A stretch of 64,000 bases of DNA, taken from contig NZ_JAKXMK010000007.1 in the NCBI RefSeq assembly GCF_022524485.1, forward strand, positions 62,001 through 126,000. The letters run 5' to 3'. The notes beneath the pieces are model-generated. The model was given only the letters and a program-made list of their open reading frames with translations. It was not told where the DNA came from and did not search any database. Source of the DNA: Pseudonocardia alaniniphila. Its GTDB lineage: Bacteria; Actinomycetota; Actinomycetes; Mycobacteriales; Pseudonocardiaceae. Shown in pieces: positions 33,516 through 43,023 of the stretch. Every line of letters starts with the position of its first letter. Position 1 is the stretch's first letter. The position numbers and the translations under genes were made by a program.

Positions 33516-34553
33516 TCAGATCGTGACGACGACCTTTCCTCGGGCGCGACCGTCGGTCATGTACCGGATGGCTGCGACGGTCTCGTGGAGCGGGTACGTC
33601 CTGTCCACAACCGGTGTCACCGCCCCGGACTCGATCAGCTCGGTGAGAACGATCAGGTCCTTCGCGTTCTCCGAAGCCATGAAGGTGCCGAGCTTCTGAC
33701 TGACGAACGGGGACAGCAGGAGGGCTCGGAGCTGGCGGTCGGTGCCTCCGAGCCACCGGCCGCCCGTCTCCGACCCGACGATCACGAGCGTCCCCCGATG
33801 GGTGAGGGCACGCCGGAGATGCGAGAGCGACCGATGCCCTCCGGTGTCGAGGATGACGTCATAGCGCTGCCCGTCGTCCGCGATGCCGGCTCGGGCGTAG
33901 TCGATGACGTGGTCCGCGCCGATGGACTGCACCATGTCGGTCTTCGCCGTGCTGCACACGCCGGTGACCTCCGCCCCGAAGGCCTTGGCGATCTGCACGG
34001 CGAACGACCCGACACCTCCGGACGCGCCGATGACCAGCACCTTCTGTCCGGGCTGGGCCCGTCCGTGGTCGCGCAGACCCTGCAGGGCGGTGAGGGCCGA
34101 GACGGGGACCGCCGCCGCCTGCGCGAAGGTGAGGTTCGTCGGCTTGGGCGCGAGCAGGTCCTGCCTGGCCGAGGCGTACTCGGCGAACGTGCCGTTGCCG
34201 ATGCCGAACACCTCGTCACCGGGTCGTAGCCCGGTCGCACGCTCGCCGACCGCTTCGACGCGGCCCGCGACCTCCCGCCCACGCACGCGGGTTCTCGGTG
34301 CGCGGACCCCGTATCCCGCGAAGCGCACCGGGTAGGGCAGGCCGGTCGTGAGGTGCCAGACGCCCCGGTCCACACCTGTGGCGTGCACGCGGAGCAGAAC
34401 CTCGTCGTCCCCGATCTCCGGCCGGCCGATCTCCTCGAGCCGCAGGACGTCCTCGGCCTCGCCGTACGTGTCCTGAACGATCGCCCGCATCGCGCTCGCC
34501 CTGGCCGTCATGTCCCGGGCCGGCGTCGGTGAGCCGGCCGGTTCGGTTGCCAT
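33516..34553 (-). CDS. Zeta-crystallin-like NAD(P)-dependent quinone oxidoreductase
   Basis: 345 aa medium-chain reductase without structural zinc. The nucleotide site is KVLVIGASGGVGSFAVQIAKAFGA, split by family convention into GASGGVGSF plus the following helix. YDVILDTGGHRSLSHLRRAL and TLVIVGSETGGRWLGG mark the NADPH-binding half. It likely reduces quinones or enones. The ATG at 34553 follows GAGGGGG. It is divergent from a TetR gene, with a long palindromic operator between the two starts, so it is the probable target of that repressor. Confidence 0.9.
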   Translation of the reverse strand: MATEPAGSPTPARDMTARASAMRAIVQDTYGEAEDVLRLEEIGRPEIGDDEVLLRVHATGVDRGVWHLTTGLPYPVRFAGYGVRAPRTRVRGREVAGRVEAVGERATGLRPGDEVFGIGNGTFAEYASARQDLLAPKPTNLTFAQAAAVPVSALTALQGLRDHGRAQPGQKVLVIGASGGVGSFAVQIAKAFGAEVTGVCSTAKTDMVQSIGADHVIDYARAGIADDGQRYDVILDTGGHRSLSHLRRALTHRGTLVIVGSETGGRWLGGTDRQLRALLLSPFVSQKLGTFMASENAKDLIVLTELIESGAVTPVVDRTYPLHETVAAIRYMTDGRARGKVVVTI

Positions 34554-34573
34554 CACATACCCCCTCGGTCTCG

Positions 34574-34608
34574 ACTTACAGCGTAAGTATTACACTTACG
34601 CTGTAAGT
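34574..34608. promoter_or_regulatory. Perfect 15-bp inverted repeat, TetR operator
   Basis: ACTTACAGCGTAAGT (34574-34588) and ACTTACGCTGTAAGT (34594-34608) are perfect inverted arms around ATTAC. Each arm is itself nearly palindromic (ACTTAC/GTAAGT), giving room for two TetR dimers. It lies 20 bp upstream of the oxidoreductase and 23 bp upstream of the tetR gene. Confidence 0.8.
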
Positions 34609-34631
34609 CCGGTCAAGACGAAAGGTGCATA

Positions 34632-35288
34632 GTGGGCAAACCGTCCCCCAGGGCCTCCTTGGACCGGGCCCGGGTGGTGCAGGCCGCCATCGCCTTCGCC
34701 GACGAGAACGGGCTCACGTCACTCACCATGCGAAAGCTCGGTGTGACGCTCGGGGTCGAGGCGATGTCGCTGTACAACCACGTGGCCAACAAGGACGACC
34801 TGCTCGACGGCATGGTCGACAGCGTCTTCGGCGAGATCGAGCTGCCGTCCGGCACCGACTGGCGCACGGCCATGCGCATGCGGGCGGTCTCGGCCAGAGA
34901 GGTCTTGTCGCGGCACCCGTGGGCGACCAGGTTGATGGCGTCGCGGAAGTCGCCCGGTCCGGCCACGCTGCGCCACCACGACGCGGTGATCGGCACGCTG
35001 CGGCGGGCCGGCTTCTCGATCGTGATGGCCGCCCACACGTTCTCCGCCCTGGACAGCTACATCTACGGCTTCGCCCTGCAGGAGGCGAGCCTGCCGTTCG
35101 ACACGGCGGAGGAGACGACGGATGTTGCGCGGCTGATCCTCGCGCGTCTCTCCGCCGAGGAGCATCCCCACCTCACGGAGATGACCGTCGAGCACGTCCT
35201 TCGGCCCGGCTACGACTACGGCGACGAGTTCGAGTTCGGGCTCGACCTTCTCCTCGACGCCCTGGACAGGGCCCGGCGCCCGACCTGA
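34632..35288 (+). CDS. TetR/AcrR-family regulator (TetR C-terminal type)
   Basis: 218 aa. The N-terminal helix-turn-helix is [31 protein letters not shown]. The C-terminal domain ([40 protein letters not shown]) belongs to the TetR_C_1 group. GTG at 34632. Divergence from the quinone-oxidoreductase gene and the shared palindrome indicate autorepression plus control of that gene, released by an electrophile or drug. Confidence 0.92.
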   Translation: MGKPSPRASLDRARVVQAAIAFADENGLTSLTMRKLGVTLGVEAMSLYNHVANKDDLLDGMVDSVFGEIELPSGTDWRTAMRMRAVSAREVLSRHPWATRLMASRKSPGPATLRHHDAVIGTLRRAGFSIVMAAHTFSALDSYIYGFALQEASLPFDTAEETTDVARLILARLSAEEHPHLTEMTVEHVLRPGYDYGDEFEFGLDLLLDALDRARRPT

Positions 35289-35334
35289 CTCCCGACTGCC
35301 ACAGTCCGGTGCCCACCGGGACCAGGGCGAGCGG

Positions 35335-36912
35335 TCAGTCCCAGGCCGGTGGCTCGCCTGCGCGTTCGAGCCCGGCGGGACGCCGGTTCCGCATCGCGCG
35401 GGCGCCTTCCTGGCGGGCGGACGGGCGTCGCCCGGGCCGGCCGGCGGGCTCGGAGCCCACCTCGCCCCGCTCACGTGCGATCTCCTGCCGCAGCGCGGTG
35501 AGGATCCGCTCGACACTGCCGCCGTCGCCGAACAGCTTGTGCATGTTGTCCCGCTGACGGAACCGCAGAGGGTCGGGGGTGCCGCCGACGAACTTCGCGG
35601 CCAGCTCGCGCACCTCCTCCACGGTGTGCGCCCTGTGCACGCCCTTGACGACCTGCTTGCCGATGGCGTTGAAGGGACGGTGCCCCTCGCGCTCGAAGAA
35701 GATCACCGGCTTGTCGAAGAGCTGGTACTCCACCAGCATCGACAACCCGTCGGTCACCATGACGTCGGAAGCGGCGAGGGTCGGGGCGTAGTCCGCCTCG
35801 GACAGCACCGCGGTGTTGGGCAGTGCAGTCCACTCGCGCATCCAGGCGTCGAACTCGGAGCGGCTGACGGGAGAGGCGTCCGAGTCGAAGAACGGCAGCA
35901 GCGCCGGGTGCGGCATGAACACGAACTGCGTGTCGGCGCAGTGCTTGGCCCACGCGAGCATGTCGTCGCGCATGAGGTGGAAAGCGCCGAAATCCGTCCA
36001 GCCCTGCGCGATGGTGTGGTGCGCGGACCAGACGATGCGGCCGGGCCGGGCGACGCCGCTCGCCGTGCCGTACACGGGCCAGTCGGGCGGTGCTGCCCGC
36101 AGGTGGTCGGCCTTGGGGTGGCCGACCACGCGGAACTGCGCCCCGCCACGTGCACCGTCGCGGACGGCCGTCTCGAGCATCATCTCGTTGGTGCAGAAGA
36201 CCAGCCAGGCCGCGCGGTGGTACCCGCTGTCGACGGCGGTGTTGGACTCCCGGTGGTCCGGCACGTTGACGACGATGTTCATCGTCTCGTAGGGGACGAG
36301 GCACGTGCGGGCGAAGCCGAGCCGCTCGGTGCCCAGCTCGTCGGGGATGTCGGCGTCCCACTGGGACTGCCGGAAGATCACGTCGGGGTCGATCGCCTTG
36401 ATCAGCCGGAGGACGTCCTGAGGGGCGCCGTCGGCGAAGCGGAGATGAGGCACGCCCCGAGAGGTGAGGCCCCGGTGCACGTCCTCCTCGCCCACCAGGC
36501 CGTCCGATCCGGCGAACCGGCGGGGGATGGACGCGACGATCGGCTCGAAGTCCTTGCTCGCGGCCATCGCTTCGACGAGCGCGTGATAGGCGTCCCAGGC
36601 GCCGAAGACGTGCACGAGGAACAGCACGCGGGTGGGCTTGCGCCGGAAGGCGGTGCGGCGGGCGGCGACGTCGACGGAGTCGCGCAGCTCGACGACCCCT
36701 TCCCGGGACTCGCTGACCGCCGCGAGCACCTGGGCGAGCCGGGACTGCACATCCCCGGTGTCGTTGCGGTGGGCGTGCAGCTCGGCGTCGATGGCGCCGA
36801 GGTGCCGTTCGAGCGCATCCATCCGGGGTGGCAGGTCCTTCGCCCACCGTAGGAGGGCGCGGGCCGTAGCGATCCTGGCCCGGAGGACTTCGCTCCGCTT
36901 CCGTACGCCCAT
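35335..36912 (-). CDS. CDP-glycerol glycerophosphotransferase-like (TagB/TagF) protein
   Basis: 525 aa. A predicted coiled coil spans about residues 20-80 (ALERHLGAIDAELHAHRND). The GT-B-like catalytic part has RVLFLVHVFGAWDAYHALVE, FRVVGHPKADHL, FVFMPHPALLPF and the C-terminal DVMVTDGLSMLVEYQLFDKP with FFEREGHRPFNAIGK. The last two motifs are diagnostic of glycerophosphotransferases, in which the histidines and the TDxSS-like TDGLS bind the donor. It probably polymerises or attaches phosphoglycerol or ribitol units on an envelope glycan. The C-terminal 40 residues are Arg/Pro-rich and disordered. Confidence 0.85.
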   Translation of the reverse strand: MGVRKRSEVLRARIATARALLRWAKDLPPRMDALERHLGAIDAELHAHRNDTGDVQSRLAQVLAAVSESREGVVELRDSVDVAARRTAFRRKPTRVLFLVHVFGAWDAYHALVEAMAASKDFEPIVASIPRRFAGSDGLVGEEDVHRGLTSRGVPHLRFADGAPQDVLRLIKAIDPDVIFRQSQWDADIPDELGTERLGFARTCLVPYETMNIVVNVPDHRESNTAVDSGYHRAAWLVFCTNEMMLETAVRDGARGGAQFRVVGHPKADHLRAAPPDWPVYGTASGVARPGRIVWSAHHTIAQGWTDFGAFHLMRDDMLAWAKHCADTQFVFMPHPALLPFFDSDASPVSRSEFDAWMREWTALPNTAVLSEADYAPTLAASDVMVTDGLSMLVEYQLFDKPVIFFEREGHRPFNAIGKQVVKGVHRAHTVEEVRELAAKFVGGTPDPLRFRQRDNMHKLFGDGGSVERILTALRQEIARERGEVGSEPAGRPGRRPSARQEGARAMRNRRPAGLERAGEPPAWD

Positions 36913-37510
36913 CGTCGCCCCTGTTCGCGTTCGGCGCTTGCCGTCGTCGTGCGGGGCCGTCCTGTCCGTACGTTCGGCGAGGCGACCTGCCATCACCGGG
37001 CATTCGGACGATGAACGGCAAGAGCCCGTCTCCTGGCCCACAGGTGACAAGCACGTGAAACCGTGTCACTACGGTACGGGGGACGTGATGCACGCATCGG
37101 ACGGGATGGATCCATACGGATCGACACGGATGCGTCACCCGGGCCCCGCGTCGCCGCACTCGATCACCCGGCGGCGGTCGACGAGCCGTCAAGTAGCATC
37201 GCGACCTGCGGAAACGCTTCGAGCATCGCGCAGCATGCCATCACCGGTCGCGACCGCCGCTCCGGCGCTCGGGCCGTTCGACCGGCTTGCGCTCCTGCGG
37301 GGGCCGAAGATCCTCTCGAGCGAGTGCACGGGCAGTGGCCCCGCGAGCCGGGCGTTTGATGCCGGATGCGTGTTCGGTCCGGAGAGCGTGCGGCACCGGA
37401 GTGGGCGGCCCTTGGCAGCGACCGGCTACGACTTGCTCACCGGCACCGTCGTCGGGCGTTGACCATCCACCCGAACGTGTGGTCAGCCTTTTGGTTCGGC
37501 GCCCGGCGAG
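36913..37510. other. Gene-free stretch
   Basis: About 600 bp upstream of the glycerophosphotransferase gene with no credible coding frame. The longest open frame (37081-37462, plus strand) has an unlikely composition, no ribosome site and no family resemblance. The region probably contains the promoter of the glycerophosphotransferase gene; no repeat or hairpin stood out. Confidence 0.45.
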
Positions 37511-38365
37511 TCAGGCGCGCGGGCGCCACCGCCACCGCCCGCCGTCGTCGTAGCGCTCCCAGGCGACCGGCTCTCCGGCCGGGGCGAGGAGGTCGGTGAG
37601 CCACAACGTGGCGTCGGGGTCCCAACCGGCGACGACCGTCGCGCCGCCCGCCACCTCCAGGGCCCGCCCAGGCGTGACGAGGTAGGCCGCGACGCTCAGG
37701 TGAACCGCATCGTGGTCGGCGGCGACGGCCTGCCAGTCGGGGACGAACCACCTGCCCACCCGTCCGGTGGTGTGCCACCAGTCGTGGCGGCGCGACCGGG
37801 ACACCTCCAACGGATACCGGTTGACCAGGTCCACCCAGGCCTGCGGCCCGGACACCTCGTACACCCGTGGGGGGCGGACGAGCCCCAGCGGCCGCACGAG
37901 AGCCTGCGACCACCCCATCTCGTCCTCGACCAGCATCAGCTGGGTGGCACTCAGATCGGGCAGGGCGCGTGAAGTCGCAACGACACGCCGCTCCGCCGGT
38001 GTGGACCACCACGGCCCGCTGCCGGACGCCGCCGGGTCGCCCGGCCACTCCTGCGTTCTGCGCTCGGCCTCCAGCGTCTCCCGCCGCCATTCCCGAAGTC
38101 CCTCGGCTGCGCCGGTGACCCGCGGCGGGTCCGTTGCGTACTGGCCCGTCCACTGGACGTGGGCCTGCGCGTTCTCGGCGAGAGGCGATGTCCACCACCG
38201 CCACGTCGGCGACCCGACCACGGCCTGGGCCACCGGACGCAGTGCGGCGGCGACGACCGGGTCGGCGAGCAGGACGTCCGCCTCGTCGGGTGGCTGCCAG
38301 TACCGGGCGTGAGCCACCGCGTCGGCGAGGCACGTGAGAAGGGTGTGCTCGTCGAGGTCCGTCAC
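37511..38365 (-). CDS. Uncharacterised Trp-rich protein
   Basis: 284 aa; not recognised. It is soluble and rich in tryptophan (WRWWTSPLAENAQ, HDWWHTTGRVGRWFVPDW), with an Asp/Trp-rich C-terminus. No signal peptide or membrane segment is seen. The GTG start at 38365 has no good ribosome site. In the frame just upstream, protein-like sequence continues for 55 residues (see 38366-38531), so this is probably either the second half of a frameshifted gene or the second gene of a coupled pair. It lies downstream of the CHAT/TPR gene in the same direction and may be part of that system. Confidence 0.65.
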   Translation of the reverse strand: MTDLDEHTLLTCLADAVAHARYWQPPDEADVLLADPVVAAALRPVAQAVVGSPTWRWWTSPLAENAQAHVQWTGQYATDPPRVTGAAEGLREWRRETLEAERRTQEWPGDPAASGSGPWWSTPAERRVVATSRALPDLSATQLMLVEDEMGWSQALVRPLGLVRPPRVYEVSGPQAWVDLVNRYPLEVSRSRRHDWWHTTGRVGRWFVPDWQAVAADHDAVHLSVAAYLVTPGRALEVAGGATVVAGWDPDATLWLTDLLAPAGEPVAWERYDDGGRWRWRPRA

Positions 38366-38531
38366 CCGCCGTGTCCGCCAGGGCGTCGACCAGTCGCCGC
38401 CGGGCTTCGTCGGAGGGGAACCAGGCGGCCTCGTAGTACAGCCGCCTCAGGTCCTCGTGATTCGCGCACGCCACCTCGGCGCAGAACCGGCGACCGCGCG
38501 GGCCCGACAGCACGGCTGCCACTTCGTCCAC
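38366..38531 (-). pseudogene. Protein-like N-terminal segment joined by frameshift to the downstream gene
   Basis: A frame opening at GTG 38531 (or ATG 38576, overlapping the CHAT gene's end) encodes VDEVAAVLSGPRGRRFCAEV, then ANHEDLRRLYYEAAWFPSDE and ARRRLVDALADTAG. This is clearly protein-like, while the other frames here are not. The frame does not stop before overlapping the whole next gene. Adding one G to the run at 38364-38368 would create GGGTGA, a stop overlapping the next GTG. A one-base change otherwise fuses the two parts. Confidence 0.5.
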
Positions 38532-38562
38532 CCGGTGAGGGTAGTGACGCCGCCGGGGCCGC

Positions 38563-41500
38563 TCAGGGACCGGCATGGATGTGGGCTGCCCACGCGGACG
38601 GCGCCAGGGGCTGGGCCGCCCGCAGCTCGCGCACCACGGCGTGCAATGCCTCCGCCGGGGATTCGCCTCGATGGTGCCGGTCGTAGAAGCCCTGCGTGAG
38701 CCGGGCGGCCGTGGCGTCGAGCACCGGCCAGAGCGTGCCGACGACGTGCCGGTAGCCGGCGAGCTGGAACGCGGAGGCGATGTGGATGGCCTCGTCGGCC
38801 AGTTGCGCGCTGCCGCGTGCGGTGGAGCATGCGGACAGGAAGGCGAGCTCGGCATCCTGCAGCCGGAGCTTGCTGATGTCGCGTACGGCGAGGGAGCGGT
38901 CGTAGAGCAACAGCCGGCTGTCGGACGGGCTGAGCGGATCACTGACCGCGTGGCAGGCGAAGTGCGCCCATCCGCAGTCGGCGAGCGCGGAGAGCACGGC
39001 GTCGTACCGGGCGTCGGCGTCCACGAGCTGGACGGCGCGCCCCGGCCCGCGCACCAGGGCCCCGGCCTCGGAGACCGTGGCGGGCAACGACTGCTGGTCC
39101 GGGGTCTCGGCCAGGGCGACCGCGAGAAGCGCGGGATCGGGCGCCGCGGGCCGGGAGCGGGCGTGCAGCAGCGCCCGCAGGGTCGGCGTGTAGGACGACA
39201 CGACCCGGTCCAGTACGGCGCGCCCGTGCCCGTCGTGGTGGCCTGCCGCGTGCAGCGGCAGGAAGTTCAGCATCCCCGTCGGGGACCACCAGACACGCGG
39301 CCACGGCGCACCCGCGCGAGGGCTGCCGGTGTACCCGAGCGCGTCGAGCACCGGTCCCGCGATGACGTCCCACAGCCACGCGAGCGTCGCGCGCACGACC
39401 GCCTGTCCCTCCATGCGCTGGACGAGGTCACCCGTCTCCACCAGCTCCAACGCCTGCAGGAAGGCGCCCGTCCTGTCGGCGACGTCCGATGCGGCGAGCC
39501 AAGGCAGGGCAACCACCCGCACCCCGCCGGACGTCGCCACGAGGGCGTCGCACCGGAACTCGCTGACGTTCACCGTGATCACGGGGCCGAGCCGCGCGGC
39601 CGGGAGAAGGTCACCGATCGAGGGTGGAGCGCCGAACCGCTCGAAGCCCGGGACCGCGCGGATCCGGCGCAGCGTGGCGTCCCACCGCCCGGACAGCGCG
39701 TACCGGGTGTCGAGCACCGCGGCCGGGTCCTCCTCGGCCGGCAGCGGTTCGCCCACCGCGTCCAGCTCCTGGATGAGCTGCTGTACCTCGACTCCCAGCT
39801 CGGGTGCGGTGGCGTGCAGGTCCGTGAGCTCCGTGCGGGACTCGAGGGCGTAGGTCAACAGCACGCCACGTCCCTGCTCGAGAGCGGTCAGCGCGCCCGC
39901 CGCATCACCCGCCTGCACCGCGCAGGCCGCCGCGTCGACGTGCACGCCGTCGATCCCGGCGAGCTGGTGCTCGGCGTCGGCGCGCGTCAGGTTCCGGGGC
40001 GCCACGCGGGGGAGAAGACGCACGCCCTCGGTGAACGCCGCGGCGGCATCGTCCCAGTGCGACAGCGCGGCGGCGATCCGACCCCACACGCGGCACGCGC
40101 CGAGCCGGTTCGATGGCGGGCTCGTGGGCAGCCGGGCAGCGATCTCGGCGACCCGGCTCGCCTCCCGCAGCAGTGACCTGCTCGGTCTGCCGACCGCCGA
40201 GAGCGCGATGGCCAGGTTGAGCAGCCGGGGACCGCGTCCAGGATGGTCGTCGGGAGTGGCGGCGACGGCCTCACGCGCGGCCCGAACCGCGTCTCGTCCT
40301 GCACGCCGGGTCCCGGAGACCTCAACGAGCTTGAAGAGTGATACGGCGAGATTGCTCAGCCGCATACCCCGGTGCGGGTGGCCGGGTGGAGCGAGCTCGA
40401 CGGCCCTGCGCTCCAGGGCAATGGCCTCGTCGAGGGCCGACCGCTCGCCGGTGCGCTCGAACTCGCGGGCGAACGCCAGCGCCAGGTTCGCCAGCCGGAT
40501 CCCGAGCGCGGGATGGTCGGGCGCCGTGGCCGCGACGACCGTGCGACCCGTCTCGATCGCCTCGTCGAGGCTGCTCACCTCGCGAGTGCGGCTGTAGTGC
40601 TCCACGAGCTGCACGACGAGGTTGTTGCGCAGCCCGAGCACGGCCTGATGATCGGCCGGAAGCGCGAGCAACGCCTCCCGGCCCGCCGCGATCGCCGCCT
40701 CCAACGTGTCGAGGTCGGCGGAATGGGAGTACCGGGCCCGCAACGCGGCGGCCAGATTCATGAGGCGCATGCTCCGCGAGACCGGGGCGCCGGCCGCGCG
40801 CACGGCGGCGCGCAGGATGGCGATCGACTCGTCCAGCTCGGAGGCGCCGCCGAACCGGTTGTGGTGCATGCGCAGGATCTCGCCCAGGGCGCCGACCATG
40901 CGCGCGTGGTCGGCCGGGTATTCCGCGAGGGCCCGTCGGGCAAGGGCCAGCGCCTCATCGAGCTGCTCGTCGAGACCGAGCAAGTGGGCCAGGTGGGCCA
41001 ACCGCTCGCCTTGTCCGTCGGGCGTTCCCTCCCCGGCCGTGACGGCGCGGCGGGCGGCGTCGATCGCGCCGGACAGGCCGATGCCGGTGCGTTCGTAGCG
41101 CAGCCGCCGGGCGACCCCGAGGTTGTGCCAGCTCGACGGCATGGCCTCCGGCGGCTCGCCGGCGTCGATCACGGCGCGAACCGCTGCCTCCGCACGCTCT
41201 GCCGTGCCGGGCTCCGCGAGGGCCAGCGCCAGATCCACCATGGTGGTGCTGTGCAGGTAACGGGTTCGTGCGCGGGTCGTCGGATCGAGCCCTGCATCGG
41301 CGAGCACGCCTTGCAGGATCTCCACCGCCTCGACCAGCGGCTTCCGCTCGCCGGTGAGCGAGGATCGTGTGCTGAGCAGGGCCGCGAGGTCGACGCAGCG
41401 GTCGTGGCGATCGGGAGAGAGCTCGATCAACGTGAGCAGACGGCGATGGACGTCGATGGCTTCGTCGACGATGCCGAGCTCGGGTCGCCAGTCGCACCGC

Positions 41501-42996
41501 TGCCGGAGCATCCGGGCCAGATCGGCCAGCCACATCGGCAGCAGCGCGCGGTTGACCGGTTCGGCCGCGATCGACCCGCGCAACGCAGTCATCGCGCGGT
41601 CGAGCATCTCCCGGTTCTCGGCCCGGTCCAACGGGTGCTCGGTGTCATCGGGTCCGGGCTCCTCGGCGATCGGGGGCTCGAACAGAGCCATGCTGTCCAG
41701 GATTCGAGATCTCTCCGCCGCCGACGGGGCCGCCGCTGCCAGATCCCTGGTCGCCTCGACCAGGATGGCGCGGACCCCGTCGTCGCTGCCTCTCGCCCAC
41801 CGGCGGACGAGGGCGGCAGCGCGCACCGCCAGACACATGTAGTGGTCGGGGTCATCCGGGCCCGACGCGGCGGCCGTCTCCTCCGCCACGGCGGAGGCGA
41901 GGTCGAAATCCTCGTCGTCGAGCGGGACGACGGCGTCGAGCAGCAGCGTGTTGCGCAGCGTCGACAGCGCGGCCAGCCGCGCGTCCTCGGCCGGGGACAG
42001 CCCGCGGATGGCGTCGCACAGGAGCCGGACGGCCTCGCCGGTCGCAGTGGGGTCGCCACCGAGGGCGAGCGCCAGCCCCAGGTGGGCCGTCCGCACCAGG
42101 TGACGGGGATCGTCCGGCGTGCCGGCCAGCAGCGCTTTGCGGGCCGTTGCCACCACCTCGGCGGCGAAGCCGGGATCCATGGCGCGATCGGTCTGCGGGC
42201 GCCCGGCGCCCACGGAGAGGAGGAAGACAGCGAGGCCCAGCACCTCGTCCCGGTCCGCGGGTTCGGCGTCACGGAGAGCCGGCTGGAGCACGTCCACCGC
42301 CTCCAGCAGGGGAGCCGGGTCCTCGCTCCGCTCCGCCCTCAGCGCCAGGCATCGCCCCAGAAGGATCAACTGTGGCACGAGGTCCGGGCCGGTCGCGGGG
42401 GAGAGGCGGCACGCCTCTCGCGAGGCCTCGACCGCGCGCTCCAGATCGCCGCTGTCGCCTCCGGCTTCGTGGCGGCGGTACAAGACCTCACCCAGCAGCG
42501 ACAGGTAGGCAAACCGCTGCGGGTCGTCGCCGGAGCTCGCCATGACCGCGGCGTCCAGGATCTGCACCGCCGGGTCGTAGAACACCGGCCGGTTGAGCTC
42601 GGCCGCGAGCGAGGCGAGCGCGAAACCGCAGTCGAGGTAGCGCCCGGCCTCGCCCGTCCCCGGGCTCCGGTGGATGTCGATCTGCTCGGTCAGCTGGGCG
42701 GGAAGCAGCGACCGGTCCACGAAGTACAGCGGCGTCAGCAACAGCTCGGCGATCTCGCCTGACCGGCGGCCCGCTTCGCCCATCGTCGACCAGCGGTTCC
42801 AGTGCACCATTCCGGCGAGGTACTGCAGGCGCATGTCGGGACCACCCGGGGTCCCGATGAGGTCCAGCAGCCGGTCGGCATCCGCGAGCGCCTCGGGGTC
42901 GGTCACCGCCGTGGCGTCACCGGCCGCCGAGGAGTCGATCCGGGCGGTCGCGCGCCGCATGAGGTCGTCGCGAGCGGCCGCGTCCTCGTGATCCAC
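38563..42996 (-). CDS. CHAT-domain (caspase-like) protease with long TPR array
   Basis: About 1477 aa. Residues 20-1100 are helical repeats of tetratricopeptide type; clear units include LDEAIALERRAVELAPPGHP and LDEAIETGRTVVAATAPDHP. The C-terminal 300 residues are a CHAT domain: MLNFLPLHAAGHHDGHG, catalytic His in WAHFACHAVSDPLS (about residue 1348), catalytic Cys in LAFLSACSTARGSAQLADEA (about residue 1389), then HVVGTLWPVLDATAARLTQG. Such proteins are bacterial relatives of separase/caspase proteases; some act in defence or programmed death. GTG 42996 is chosen because the frame further upstream (to 43041) overlaps the ribosome site of the divergent gene. No signal peptide: cytoplasmic. 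Confidence 0.9.
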   Translation of the reverse strand: MDHEDAAARDDLMRRATARIDSSAAGDATAVTDPEALADADRLLDLIGTPGGPDMRLQYLAGMVHWNRWSTMGEAGRRSGEIAELLLTPLYFVDRSLLPAQLTEQIDIHRSPGTGEAGRYLDCGFALASLAAELNRPVFYDPAVQILDAAVMASSGDDPQRFAYLSLLGEVLYRRHEAGGDSGDLERAVEASREACRLSPATGPDLVPQLILLGRCLALRAERSEDPAPLLEAVDVLQPALRDAEPADRDEVLGLAVFLLSVGAGRPQTDRAMDPGFAAEVVATARKALLAGTPDDPRHLVRTAHLGLALALGGDPTATGEAVRLLCDAIRGLSPAEDARLAALSTLRNTLLLDAVVPLDDEDFDLASAVAEETAAASGPDDPDHYMCLAVRAAALVRRWARGSDDGVRAILVEATRDLAAAAPSAAERSRILDSMALFEPPIAEEPGPDDTEHPLDRAENREMLDRAMTALRGSIAAEPVNRALLPMWLADLARMLRQRCDWRPELGIVDEAIDVHRRLLTLIELSPDRHDRCVDLAALLSTRSSLTGERKPLVEAVEILQGVLADAGLDPTTRARTRYLHSTTMVDLALALAEPGTAERAEAAVRAVIDAGEPPEAMPSSWHNLGVARRLRYERTGIGLSGAIDAARRAVTAGEGTPDGQGERLAHLAHLLGLDEQLDEALALARRALAEYPADHARMVGALGEILRMHHNRFGGASELDESIAILRAAVRAAGAPVSRSMRLMNLAAALRARYSHSADLDTLEAAIAAGREALLALPADHQAVLGLRNNLVVQLVEHYSRTREVSSLDEAIETGRTVVAATAPDHPALGIRLANLALAFAREFERTGERSALDEAIALERRAVELAPPGHPHRGMRLSNLAVSLFKLVEVSGTRRAGRDAVRAAREAVAATPDDHPGRGPRLLNLAIALSAVGRPSRSLLREASRVAEIAARLPTSPPSNRLGACRVWGRIAAALSHWDDAAAAFTEGVRLLPRVAPRNLTRADAEHQLAGIDGVHVDAAACAVQAGDAAGALTALEQGRGVLLTYALESRTELTDLHATAPELGVEVQQLIQELDAVGEPLPAEEDPAAVLDTRYALSGRWDATLRRIRAVPGFERFGAPPSIGDLLPAARLGPVITVNVSEFRCDALVATSGGVRVVALPWLAASDVADRTGAFLQALELVETGDLVQRMEGQAVVRATLAWLWDVIAGPVLDALGYTGSPRAGAPWPRVWWSPTGMLNFLPLHAAGHHDGHGRAVLDRVVSSYTPTLRALLHARSRPAAPDPALLAVALAETPDQQSLPATVSEAGALVRGPGRAVQLVDADARYDAVLSALADCGWAHFACHAVSDPLSPSDSRLLLYDRSLAVRDISKLRLQDAELAFLSACSTARGSAQLADEAIHIASAFQLAGYRHVVGTLWPVLDATAARLTQGFYDRHHRGESPAEALHAVVRELRAAQPLAPSAWAAHIHAGP

Positions 42997-43023
42997 AGGG
43001 CCGATGCTGCCAGGATGATCCGG

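Noticed and set aside
37081..37462. Possible 126-codon gene upstream of the glycerophosphotransferase
   Set aside because: No ribosome site, unlikely amino-acid composition and no recognisable motif.
40372..42762. A 796-codon open frame on the plus strand opposite the CHAT gene
   Set aside because: It is a GC-bias shadow of the CHAT/TPR gene: low-complexity Arg/Gly/His-rich product, no ribosome site, no family resemblance, whereas the minus strand encodes clear TPR and CHAT motifs.
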